Source of the DNA: an uncultured Lachnospiraceae bacterium
GTDB lineage: Bacteria > Bacillota > Clostridia > Lachnospirales > Lachnospiraceae
Assembly: GCA_905236275.1 (NCBI GenBank)
Contig: CAJOPI010000281.1
Span: 1 to 11,222, forward strand
Direction: 5' to 3'
Length of the DNA: 11,222 nt
The notes under the pieces are model-generated. The model had not been told where the DNA came from. It made no database searches and saw nothing but the letters and a program-made list of their open reading frames with translations. Positions 1-7,151 of this stretch are shown here, piece by piece (positions within the stretch are counted from its first letter, which is position 1; the number at the start of each line of letters is the position of its first letter). Made by a program: the position numbers and the translations under genes.

Positions 1-4
1 CAAG

Positions 5-883
5 ATGAAAAGAAATACCATGTCGTACAAAGTCAGCCAATTCCTGATGTTTGCCGGACCTGCAGCAGTTCTTTTCTGCGCGGTAGTTATCGTACCGTTT
101 ATATATGGTCTGTATCTGACATTTACGAGTTGGGACGGTATATCCATTGATAAACCGTTTGTTGGAACTGCAAATTACACAGCGGCTTTCCAGGATATTG
201 CATACTGGCAGGCACTGGGAAGAACAATTATTTATTCGGCATTTTCAGTTTTACTGATCAATATTGTAGCATTTCTGCTGGCATACCTTGTTACCAGCGG
301 AGTTAAAGGTCAGAATTTCTTCCGCGCAGGATTCTTCGTACCAAACCTTATCGGTGGTATCGTACTTGGATATGTCTGGAAATTCGTTTTCAACAGAGCT
401 TTCGTTGCAATAGCGGACTCTATCACACATCAGACAGCACCGTCACTGCTTTCTACGACAAATGGAGCCATGTTCTGCCTGATACTTGTTTCGGTATGGC
501 AGTATGCCGGTTACATGATGCTTATCTATGTTGCAGGTTTCATGAGCGTGTCTGACTCACTGAAGGAAGCCGCTTTAATAGACGGATGCCAGCCTATGCA
601 GGCTATGCGTTATGTAACTATTCCTCTTATGAGGTCTTCGTTTGTACAGTGTATATTCTTAAGCATTACAAGATGCTTCATGGTTTACGATGTTAACCTT
701 TCGTTGACAAAGGGTGAACCCTTCAACACATCCGTAATGGCTGCAATGCACGTGTACAATCAGGCATTTACTTACAAGAACTATGGTGTAGGTCAGGCTG
801 AAGCCCTGATACTCTTTATCATCTGTGCTATTGTTGGTGTTACACAGGTTTACATTGGTAAGAAAGGAGAGGTAGCCGCATGA
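5..883 (+). CDS. Carbohydrate ABC transporter permease, MalF-like (CUT1 family)
   Basis: This is an inner-membrane permease subunit of a binding-protein-dependent sugar importer. The 292-residue length and several long hydrophobic segments (about 11-35, 73-97, 108-130, 155-180, 265-285) fit MalF-type permeases without the extra periplasmic domain. The EAA loop that contacts the ATPase is at residues 188-209, with E188-A-A, D193-G194 and I206-P207-L208. The late LTKGEPFNTS stretch (234-243) corresponds to the family's LT-GGP-NT motif, with one Gly replaced by Glu. The ATG at 5 is used; an in-frame ATG at 20 is possible, because only four upstream bases are visible and no ribosome binding site can be judged. 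The stop overlaps the next permease start (ATGA), so the two are translationally coupled. The solute-binding protein gene probably lies just upstream, outside the window. The sugar cannot be read from the sequence. Confidence 0.93.
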   Translation: MKRNTMSYKVSQFLMFAGPAAVLFCAVVIVPFIYGLYLTFTSWDGISIDKPFVGTANYTAAFQDIAYWQALGRTIIYSAFSVLLINIVAFLLAYLVTSGVKGQNFFRAGFFVPNLIGGIVLGYVWKFVFNRAFVAIADSITHQTAPSLLSTTNGAMFCLILVSVWQYAGYMMLIYVAGFMSVSDSLKEAALIDGCQPMQAMRYVTIPLMRSSFVQCIFLSITRCFMVYDVNLSLTKGEPFNTSVMAAMHVYNQAFTYKNYGVGQAEALILFIICAIVGVTQVYIGKKGEVAA

Positions 884-1743
884 TGACAGAAAATGAAAAA
901 GCTGCTCAGAGAAAGAAAATACAGCATATCATATTTATAATTGTATTGGCAGTCCTTTTTATCGCATTTATCGCTCCGTTCTTACTCGTTGTCATCAACG
1001 TATTCAAGACAAAGGGTGATATTACTTCGGCGCCCCTGGCACTTATAGGAAAGCATGGATTTACCCTTAAGAATTTCCCGGAAGCAATGAAGAAGATGAA
1101 TTTCTGGACTGTATTCGGAAATTCACTGGTGGTTACTATCAGTTCAACCATTCTGACGATCCTTTTCTCGGCAATGTGTGCATTTGCACTTGTCCGTAAT
1201 AAATGGCTTGCGTGTACGGCACTCTTTACAATGATGATCGCCTCAATGGTAATACCCTTCCAGGTTTTGATGGTACCGCTGGTATCGGTATACGGAGGAC
1301 TCTTAAATATCCTCAACAGCCGTATCACGCTTATACTCATGCATACCGGTTTCTCGGTATCCATGGCGACCTTCATGTTCCATGGAGCAATACATACGAA
1401 TATTCCGCTTGAACTTGAAGAGGCTGCCTACATTGACGGCTGTACAAGATGGGCAACCTTCTGGAAGATAGTATTCCCGCTTTTGAAGCCTACCATTGCA
1501 ACTGTTGCGATTATCGATGCAATGGCATTCTGGAACGACTATCTGCTTCCCAGCCTTGTACTTGGAAGAAAGGAATTATACACGATTCCGATTGCTACCC
1601 AGATGTTCTACGGAACCTATTCAACAGATATAGGTCTTATCATGGCGGCACTTCTTCTTGCTATGCTGCCGATACTTATTCTGTATGTATTCCTTCAGAG
1701 ATATATCGTTGAAGGTGTTACCTCCGGTGCTGTTAAGGGATAA
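880..1743 (+). CDS. Carbohydrate ABC transporter permease, MalG-like (CUT1 family)
   Basis: This is the second membrane subunit of the same sugar importer, expected to pair with the preceding permease. At 287 residues it has family-typical length. It has an N-terminal membrane anchor (about 16-40), further hydrophobic segments (82-105, 112-135, 148-170, 208-228, 250-272) and an EAA loop at 181-202 (E181-A-A, D186-G187, then F199-P200-L201). Two MalG hallmarks are present: WNDYLLPSLVL (218-228) and a C-terminus of the form QRYIVEGVTSGAVKG. The ATG at 880 overlaps the upstream TGA and has an AAAGGAGAGG ribosome binding site at 864-872; a second in-frame ATG follows immediately. No ATPase gene is seen here. 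Lachnospiraceae often use one shared MsmK-type ATPase encoded elsewhere, so its absence is not surprising (inference). Confidence 0.94.
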   Translation: MMTENEKAAQRKKIQHIIFIIVLAVLFIAFIAPFLLVVINVFKTKGDITSAPLALIGKHGFTLKNFPEAMKKMNFWTVFGNSLVVTISSTILTILFSAMCAFALVRNKWLACTALFTMMIASMVIPFQVLMVPLVSVYGGLLNILNSRITLILMHTGFSVSMATFMFHGAIHTNIPLELEEAAYIDGCTRWATFWKIVFPLLKPTIATVAIIDAMAFWNDYLLPSLVLGRKELYTIPIATQMFYGTYSTDIGLIMAALLLAMLPILILYVFLQRYIVEGVTSGAVKG

Positions 1744-1772
1744 TGAAGAAAAAGATGAAAGGAATTTAACAT

Positions 1773-2768
1773 ATGGCAACGCTTAAGGATGTGGCAAGAG
1801 AAACGGGACTGACAGTTACGACTGTTTCGCGCATTCTCAATAATCGTGGCTATATCAGTGAGGAATCGAGACAGAAGGTTAAAGAGGCAATGATAAAGCT
1901 GGACTACCAGCCGAATGAGGTTGCTCGTTCCCTGTCAAAAAAACGAAGTAATATAATCGGCGTGATTGTTCCTCATATAAGTAATCCTTATTTTGCGGAA
2001 GTTATCAGTAACCTGGAGAATGAGGCAAAAAAGAAGCGATATAATATCATGCTTTTCAACTCGAAAAGTAATGATGATAAGGAAATGAAATATATTGATA
2101 TGTGTAAGTCCAACAGGGTTGCCGGTGTCGTTATGATGAGCGGTTCGGTGCAGCTCGATGAGTTCAGTGGGCTCAACATTCCGTTGATAACCATTGAGCG
2201 CAATCTTGAATGCGGAACTGCTTCCATAGAATGTGACAACTTTCATGGAGGAGAGCTTGCGGCGAGGGAATTGATAGGAGCCGGTGCCAAAAGACTTATA
2301 CATATCAGCGGAGTCACCGAGACTGAAATGCCTGCTGATGAACGTTCACAGGGCTTTGACCGGGTATGTGAGGAAAACAATATCTGGCACAGGGAGATCA
2401 AGACCTCTGTGAAACAGTATGATACGGGTGAATACAGGGAGTTCCTTGATGAGCTCCTTGAGGACTTTCCGGATGCGGACGGTTTTTTTACAAGCAATGA
2501 TATCATTGCAGCCCAGCTTATACAGGTTGCTCAGGGAAAGGGCAGGAAGGTTCCGGATGACATAAAGGTAGTCGGATTCGATGATATAAATATTGCTTCA
2601 CTTACAAACCCGACAATTACGTCCATAAGACAGCCGATTAAAGAGATGGCGAGAACGTCAATAGGTTTCTTACTTGATGCGGCAGCAGGAAAGGTCGTAC
2701 CAACGAGAATGATTTTACCTGTAACTCTTGTTGAACGCGAGTCCTGCAAGGTTTTGACAAATTCATAA
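1773..2768 (+). CDS. LacI-family transcriptional regulator
   Basis: This is a sugar-responsive DNA-binding regulator of 331 residues, the usual LacI/GalR length. Residues 2-25 form the N-terminal helix-turn-helix (ATLKDVARETGLTVTTVSR), followed by the hinge helix around PNEVARSLSKK (47-57). A periplasmic-binding-protein-like effector domain covers the rest, beginning IIGVIVPHISNPYF (61-74) and including the late VVGFDDINIASLTNPTITSIRQP stretch typical of the family. The start has a GAAAGGAA ribosome binding site about 8 bases upstream. The gene follows the permeases by 29 bases with no promoter visible between, so it is likely transcribed with them and controls that operon (inference). The operon promoter and operator would lie left of the window. 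The inducer is unknown. Confidence 0.95.
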   Translation: MATLKDVARETGLTVTTVSRILNNRGYISEESRQKVKEAMIKLDYQPNEVARSLSKKRSNIIGVIVPHISNPYFAEVISNLENEAKKKRYNIMLFNSKSNDDKEMKYIDMCKSNRVAGVVMMSGSVQLDEFSGLNIPLITIERNLECGTASIECDNFHGGELAARELIGAGAKRLIHISGVTETEMPADERSQGFDRVCEENNIWHREIKTSVKQYDTGEYREFLDELLEDFPDADGFFTSNDIIAAQLIQVAQGKGRKVPDDIKVVGFDDINIASLTNPTITSIRQPIKEMARTSIGFLLDAAAGKVVPTRMILPVTLVERESCKVLTNS

Positions 2769-2773
2769 ATCAT

Positions 2774-2806
2774 AAAAAAGACCTGTCACTGCGGCAGGTC
2801 TTTTTT
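2774..2806. terminator. Bidirectional intrinsic terminator
   Basis: A perfect 12-base inverted repeat (AAAAAAGACCTG / CAGGTCTTTTTT) encloses a 9-base loop. The GC core gives the hairpin, and the flanking A-run and T-run give a U-tract in either direction. It sits between the convergent stop codons of the LacI regulator and the Gfo/Idh-GDPD gene, so it should end both transcripts. Confidence 0.92.
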
Positions 2807-2826
2807 GCGGCTTTGTGAACAGTTCC

Positions 2827-4638
2827 TTAGTCAACTGCATCATCAATGCCGAGAGTTTTTCCTTTGAGATAGATTTCCGGGGCGTTTGTAAAAACATCCG
2901 TAACGCCGAAAGCAGCATACTTGCGGAAATCTATCTCTTTTATTTTTCTGTCATCCCCGAAAAACGGCTCATCAGTGTTCCATGCACGAAGAGTCAGGTT
3001 TTTAAGATATTTAGGAAGCTTAACATTTAAGCCTGAAATGCAGGGATGCAGGGCATCCGTTCCTGAGGCTTTTGCTTTATTTATGCAGTCTTCAAGCAGT
3101 TCTGCAAGAACTGCCGTCTTTACCTTTTTATCTATTTCCTTTACCGTTTTCAACGAATCTGTCAGGAAAGAAGAATAAATGACATATTTCTCCATATCAA
3201 GTTTTTTCACGATTGAAATAACTTTGCTCTCTATTCCTTCGTATCTATATTTACCTGTTTTGAACTCGATATTTATAAGGAGACCGTTGCGCCTGCAGTA
3301 AGGACGGAGCAGACGAAGCGCCTCTTCCAAAGTTGGAACAGTAGTGCGGAAATTGTCCCTGCTTATCCTGAGAGCTCTGATTTCCGAAAGCTTGTAATCT
3401 TTAACGTCCCGGTAGCCGTCAGTGGTACGGCTGACATTCTCGTCATGTATCACAACAACTTCCTTGTCTCTTGTGAGCTGGACATCCATTTCGATTCCTG
3501 TAAGACCTTTAAGCTCTGCGGCAGAGCGGAAGGCTTCGAGAGTATTTTCGGGATAGCTGTAGGAACAGCCTCTGTGAGCCCAGATGTTGATTTCCTTTGC
3601 GTCTCCTGAGTGTTCCTCTGACTTGGAAAAGCGTTCCGCAAGGAATTTTTCGAGGCATTCCGAGGCGGCTATACTTAAGGTCTGCTCGTTTTTTATGGAC
3701 GAGATACGCTCGGAGGAAAGACTGCCGTAGACCATGAGCTTTAATTCGTTTACTCTGGATAGAAATTCCTTTATAAGAGTGGCAGGAAGGTTGCTGTTTT
3801 TCCTGAAGCTGACGGTTTCTATCTTCGAGGGTTCCCCTCTGTGAATTTCGTAGAAAGATGCCTTCCACCAGGGGGAGGGCATGAGGATATAACCCTTTGT
3901 GCCGGAAATGAGAAGCTGCCCCGGACTTTTTACCTGAAGTCCTGCCTTAATGGTGGCAGCAGCTTTTCCGAAATCAAAATAGGCTTTGGTATAGGAGTCA
4001 ACCCCGTTGCCGGCATAGAGTGAATGAAAGGAAACCTTATTGTAAGAATTTCCAAGCAGTTCGAAAACGGGACACATGGATAATACGCCGAGCTCCGTCA
4101 TACTTCCGCCATAATCGGAATCAAGCATTTCCCTTAGGTTCGTCGGGGTGAGTCTTGTTGCGGAAGCCTCCACATCCATTATCCTGCCGATATTGCCGCT
4201 TTTTGCATAATTGATCGCAGAACGGTAGGTTTCATTATAATGACAGAGCATATTTTCCATCAGGATAAGGTCTTTTTCTTTTGCGCTTTTATATAATTCC
4301 GCGCAGTATTTAGAGTTCATGGAGAGCGGACTTTCGACGAGAACATGCTTTGACTCGCTTAAGGCGGCTTTGGTATAAGGAACATGGAACTGGTTCGGAA
4401 CGGCGATATAAACGGCGTCCGAATTGTCCCAGACTTCCCTTATCCGGTCGGTGAATTTTATATTCATATCGCGCGGAAAATATTTTTCCGCATCTGAAAT
4501 ATCGGGGTCATAAACAAAGATCAGTCTGAGACCCTCAACATCCCTGACGGTCTCTGCGAATGCTCTGGCTGAACGGCCGCTGCCGATAATGCCAAGTCTT
4601 ATCGCACCGTCAGAAGCTGCGCTGACTTTATTTCTCAT
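2827..4638 (-). CDS. Gfo/Idh/MocA-like domain fused to glycerophosphodiester phosphodiesterase
   Basis: This is a 603-residue cytoplasmic protein with no signal peptide. Residues about 13-335 resemble the Gfo/Idh/MocA NAD(P)-dependent oxidoreductases: a Rossmann start GIIGSGRSARAF (16-27), AVPNQFHVPYTKAAL (79-93) and a C-terminal sheet domain. The usual EKP motif is VESPLSM (101-107), so the active-site Lys is Ser103. The later catalytic region reads GGSMTELGVLSMCPVFELLG (177-196), without the usual Asp and His/Tyr. Residues about 350-592 are a GDPD domain with the expected catalytic set: H355-R356, P363-E364-N365-T366, E383-x-D385, H398-D399 and E458-x-K460, then GVTDVFTNAP (578-587). GDPD enzymes hydrolyse glycerophosphodiesters to glycerol-3-phosphate and an alcohol. 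The start is supported by AAGAGG seven bases upstream. A sigma-28-like promoter precedes it. I infer that the GDPD half is active and that the front half binds a nucleotide or sugar without ordinary dehydrogenase chemistry. Confidence 0.88.
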   Translation of the reverse strand: MRNKVSAASDGAIRLGIIGSGRSARAFAETVRDVEGLRLIFVYDPDISDAEKYFPRDMNIKFTDRIREVWDNSDAVYIAVPNQFHVPYTKAALSESKHVLVESPLSMNSKYCAELYKSAKEKDLILMENMLCHYNETYRSAINYAKSGNIGRIMDVEASATRLTPTNLREMLDSDYGGSMTELGVLSMCPVFELLGNSYNKVSFHSLYAGNGVDSYTKAYFDFGKAAATIKAGLQVKSPGQLLISGTKGYILMPSPWWKASFYEIHRGEPSKIETVSFRKNSNLPATLIKEFLSRVNELKLMVYGSLSSERISSIKNEQTLSIAASECLEKFLAERFSKSEEHSGDAKEINIWAHRGCSYSYPENTLEAFRSAAELKGLTGIEMDVQLTRDKEVVVIHDENVSRTTDGYRDVKDYKLSEIRALRISRDNFRTTVPTLEEALRLLRPYCRRNGLLINIEFKTGKYRYEGIESKVISIVKKLDMEKYVIYSSFLTDSLKTVKEIDKKVKTAVLAELLEDCINKAKASGTDALHPCISGLNVKLPKYLKNLTLRAWNTDEPFFGDDRKIKEIDFRKYAAFGVTDVFTNAPEIYLKGKTLGIDDAVD

Positions 4639-4677
4639 TGCTAAACCTCTTAAGATTAAATTAATTTGTATATCTAT

Positions 4678-4703
4678 ATATCGGCATAATGTTCTTGTTT
4701 TTA
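4678..4703 (-). promoter_or_regulatory. Sigma-28 (SigD/FliA)-type promoter for the Gfo/Idh-GDPD fusion
   Basis: On the minus strand, TAAA (4703-4700) is followed after 14 bases by GCCGATAT (4685-4678). The latter matches the Bacillus-type sigma-D -10 consensus at all eight positions; the consensus spacing is about 15. Transcription would start near 4671, giving a leader of about 33 bases that contains the AAGAGG ribosome binding site of the gene starting at 4638. The match is seen directly; its use by sigma-28 is inferred. Confidence 0.65.
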
Positions 4704-4743
4704 AACCCCTTACATACTGATTGCATAGTATTTAGTGCGGAAT

Positions 4744-4772
4744 TTGTAAGGTTATTTATGTTAAAATATATA
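4744..4772 (+). promoter_or_regulatory. Possible sigma-A promoter for the chemoreceptor
   Basis: TTGTAA (4744-4749) and TATATA (4767-4772) are spaced by exactly 17 bases, each matching four of six consensus bases. Transcription would begin about 25 bases before the ATG at 4803. The region is AT-rich, so a chance match is quite possible. No sigma-28-type element was found in this direction. Confidence 0.3.
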
Positions 4773-4802
4773 CGGGTGTTTATATCTTATGAGGTGGCTT
4801 AT

Positions 4803-6722
4803 ATGAATAATATCAAAGTAAAAAATAAAATGATAATAATGGGTGCAATTACTGCCGTCAGCATGGTATTTATGATATTGCTGATGCTTGTTTCCATAAA
4901 TGTCCTTGAAGCAGTTTCCGTAAGGAAGCTTGAAGAAGCCCTGAATGAAGAGTACAACCTAAGAATAAAGGAGCAGGTACAGGGTGCGTCGTCACTTGTC
5001 GATACGATAATGAGGATGGCTGACAATGGGGAGGTTCCGGAAGAAGCCTGTCTGGAGATAGCCGCAGATGCGCTCAGAAATATACGTTATGGCGAGGATG
5101 GTTATTTCTGGGCTGATAGGATAGATGGAATGAACATAGTCCTTCTTGGTTCCGAAACAGAGGGAACCATGAGATTTCATGCGAAGGATGCGGATGGGCT
5201 TGAATTCGTGGCTGCCATAATCAATGAGGGAAGAAAGGGCGGCGGTTATGTGGACTACAAATTCCCGAAGGAGGGTGAAACTGAGCCCCTTCCAAAAAGA
5301 GCCTACAGTATGCTTAACGAGAGAACCGGCTGGGTCATAGGAACGGGAAATTATATTGATGATGTAGAAGCGAGGATAAATGCTGAGACCGAATCTATGA
5401 GAAATAGGGTTATAGTTGTTGTTGCCATTTCAGTCTTGGCATCGCTTCTTCTTGTAGGTCTGTCATTCCTGACAGCAGGAAAAATATCAAAATCAATAGT
5501 CAGAGCCTTAAAAACCTCCTTTACCTATATCGAAAGTATGGCAGGGGGAGATTTTACAACAGAGATACCGGAGGAAATGCTGAACAGGAAGGATGATTTC
5601 GGAGTACTGGCGGAGAGGCTGGAATTCCTTAAGGATTCGGTGGGCAAGCTTATCGGCAGTGTAAAGGATATGGCGGAAACCCTTGATGAGAGTATGTATA
5701 TTGTTGATTCGGGAATTACAAAGGTAAATTCCGATATTGATGACGTATCGGCTAATTCCGAGGAGCTTTCAGCAGGTCTGACGGAGACCGCTGCGTCCAT
5801 GGATCAGGTAACGAGCTTCGCAGTAGGGGTTGAAAAGGGCGCTGAGGAGTTATACAATAAGGCGAAAGAGGCCGCAGAGACCATACTTAAGATACATAAA
5901 AAAATGACGGCAGCAGGCGGGAATGTTTTCGGAAATATTGAGAAAACGGAAGAAAGCGAACTAGTCCCGGTATCGGAAGCTGAAAGAGAAAGCGCAGTCC
6001 GAAGGATTGCTCCTACAGTAACTGAAAAAGATAAGAACGAGGATATTCAGACGGAGCTTGAAGAGTCGCTTGAGAGAGTTAAGGTTGTGGAGGAAATCAA
6101 TGGTCTCAGTGATTCCATAATGGGAATAATGAACCAGACCAATCTTCTTGCGTTGAATGCGGCAATCGAAGCGGCAAGAGCGGGAGAAGCGGGAAGAGGT
6201 TTCTCGGTTGTTGCGGAGGAGATAAGGAATCTTTCGGAACAGTCTGCTGACTCCGTAGGAAAGATAAGACAGATCACGCAGGAGGTTGTTTCATCCGTAG
6301 AGGGTCTTGCGAGCGTAGCAAGGAAGCTTGTCTCAAAGGGTGTGGTGAAAGAAGTCAAAACCGCAGCAATTCCGCAGGCAGCTGATACTGATAAGGATTC
6401 TCCTTCAATGCCTGAAGTCAGTGAAATCGCAACGGTCAATGATTATCTCGGGGAAAGCGAAGACTATGCGGCTTATGTTGACAAGGTTTTAGGGGAGCTT
6501 GAAGCTATGTCCGCAGATCTGCAGGAGGATATCGATTCGCTGATGGCTTCGATAGGCCAGATCAGTGATGTCAGCGGTCAGGGTGCACTTGGCGTAGAGG
6601 GCATAGCAAAGAGTATCGTGGATATAAGACTTAAAACGGCAGATCTTGAAGAGGCGTCACAGAAGGCACAGGAGAAGGCTGCCCAGCTTGACTATGAAAT
6701 ATCGAAATTTGCGGTGAGATAA
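4803..6722 (+). CDS. Methyl-accepting chemotaxis protein with single-Cache sensor
   Basis: This is a membrane chemoreceptor of 639 residues that passes ligand signals to CheA/CheW. Order: transmembrane helix 1 (about 9-32); an extracellular sensor of about 165 residues of sCache_2 type (core near [21 protein letters not shown], 96-116, and [12 protein letters not shown], 176-187); transmembrane helix 2 (202-223); HAMP (about 224-290, with GGDF at 248-251); then the signalling hairpin. The CheA/CheW-contact tip is canonical: [23 protein letters not shown] (445-467). Each arm carries an extra Pro-containing, acidic stretch (about 380-415 and 512-545), at nearly equal distance from the tip. No C-terminal CheR-tether pentapeptide is seen. 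The start at 4803 is preferred over upstream in-frame codons because GAGGTGG (4791-4797) lies five bases before it and the protein then begins just ahead of its first membrane helix. Ligand unknown; sCache receptors often bind small organic acids. Confidence 0.95.
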   Translation: MNNIKVKNKMIIMGAITAVSMVFMILLMLVSINVLEAVSVRKLEEALNEEYNLRIKEQVQGASSLVDTIMRMADNGEVPEEACLEIAADALRNIRYGEDGYFWADRIDGMNIVLLGSETEGTMRFHAKDADGLEFVAAIINEGRKGGGYVDYKFPKEGETEPLPKRAYSMLNERTGWVIGTGNYIDDVEARINAETESMRNRVIVVVAISVLASLLLVGLSFLTAGKISKSIVRALKTSFTYIESMAGGDFTTEIPEEMLNRKDDFGVLAERLEFLKDSVGKLIGSVKDMAETLDESMYIVDSGITKVNSDIDDVSANSEELSAGLTETAASMDQVTSFAVGVEKGAEELYNKAKEAAETILKIHKKMTAAGGNVFGNIEKTEESELVPVSEAERESAVRRIAPTVTEKDKNEDIQTELEESLERVKVVEEINGLSDSIMGIMNQTNLLALNAAIEAARAGEAGRGFSVVAEEIRNLSEQSADSVGKIRQITQEVVSSVEGLASVARKLVSKGVVKEVKTAAIPQAADTDKDSPSMPEVSEIATVNDYLGESEDYAAYVDKVLGELEAMSADLQEDIDSLMASIGQISDVSGQGALGVEGIAKSIVDIRLKTADLEEASQKAQEKAAQLDYEISKFAVR

Positions 6723-6753
6723 TAAAGCATAAATAAGGAAAAGGGGAGTAGAA

Positions 6754-7140
6754 ATGCAAATCTTGGAAAATTTGCTGGGTAATTATGAAGAGGCGGCAGC
6801 GGTGCTTCTTTTCGGAATCGGATTTATCAGTCTTTTGTTTAACCGCAATCTGATAAAGAAGCTTATCGCTATGAATATCATGGATACGGGGACTTTTCTT
6901 TTCCTTGCGTCCATGGGATATATCAGGGGCAGAAAGGCACCGATCATTATCAATGGTGATATGTCCGTTTCGACTTATATCAATCCGATACCGGCAGGTC
7001 TTGTGCTTACCGGTATCGTTGTGTCAGTGTCAGTGACAGCAGTTATGCTGTCACTGACGATCAGACTGTACAAGCGTTATCATACCTTAGACCTCGATAT
7101 GATCTACGTCATATCGAAGCACCAGACGGAAGACAGATAA
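6754..7140 (+). CDS. mrpC: MrpC/NuoK-like membrane subunit, solitary
   Basis: This 128-residue protein resembles the C subunit of Mrp (MnhC) multisubunit Na+/H+ antiporters, a family related to NuoK of complex I. Three membrane segments are visible (about 13-29, 36-55, 82-104). Family signatures are NLIKKLIAMNIMDTGTFLFLASMGY (32-56) and YINPIPAGLVLTGIVV (75-90), with TLDLDMI (111-117) after the last helix. The family's PQALVLT reads PAGLVLT here, so the usual Gln is replaced. The start has a strong AAGGGGAG site five bases upstream. It lies 31 bases after the chemoreceptor with no terminator between, so the two are likely co-transcribed. No MrpA, B, D, E, F or G gene is present nearby, so an antiporter role would need subunits encoded elsewhere. 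A different ion-linked or scaffold role is possible but unproven. Confidence 0.85.
   Translation: MQILENLLGNYEEAAAVLLFGIGFISLLFNRNLIKKLIAMNIMDTGTFLFLASMGYIRGRKAPIIINGDMSVSTYINPIPAGLVLTGIVVSVSVTAVMLSLTIRLYKRYHTLDLDMIYVISKHQTEDR
7029..7058 (+). repeat. Perfect 12-bp hairpin inside the mrpC-like gene
   Basis: GTCAGTGACAGC (7029-7040) and its exact reverse complement (7047-7058) enclose the loop AGTTAT. It lies within the codons of the third membrane helix, about 80 bases before the stop. No T-run follows on either strand, so it is not a standard intrinsic terminator. Confidence 0.75.
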
Positions 7141-7151
7141 TAAGGAACTGT

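Noticed and set aside
906..1376. Minus-strand open frame opposite the MalG-like permease
   Set aside because: It is a shadow of a clear permease frame with no ribosome binding site or family features.
3509..3868. Second minus-strand frame within the Gfo/Idh-GDPD gene, considered as a sign of frameshift
   Set aside because: The 603-codon frame is continuous, with intact GDPD motifs across this interval, so no frameshift is needed.
4689..4802. N-terminal extension of the chemoreceptor from an upstream in-frame start (4689 or 4758)
   Set aside because: The extension adds residues before the first membrane helix, and the strong GAGGTGG site sits five bases before 4803.
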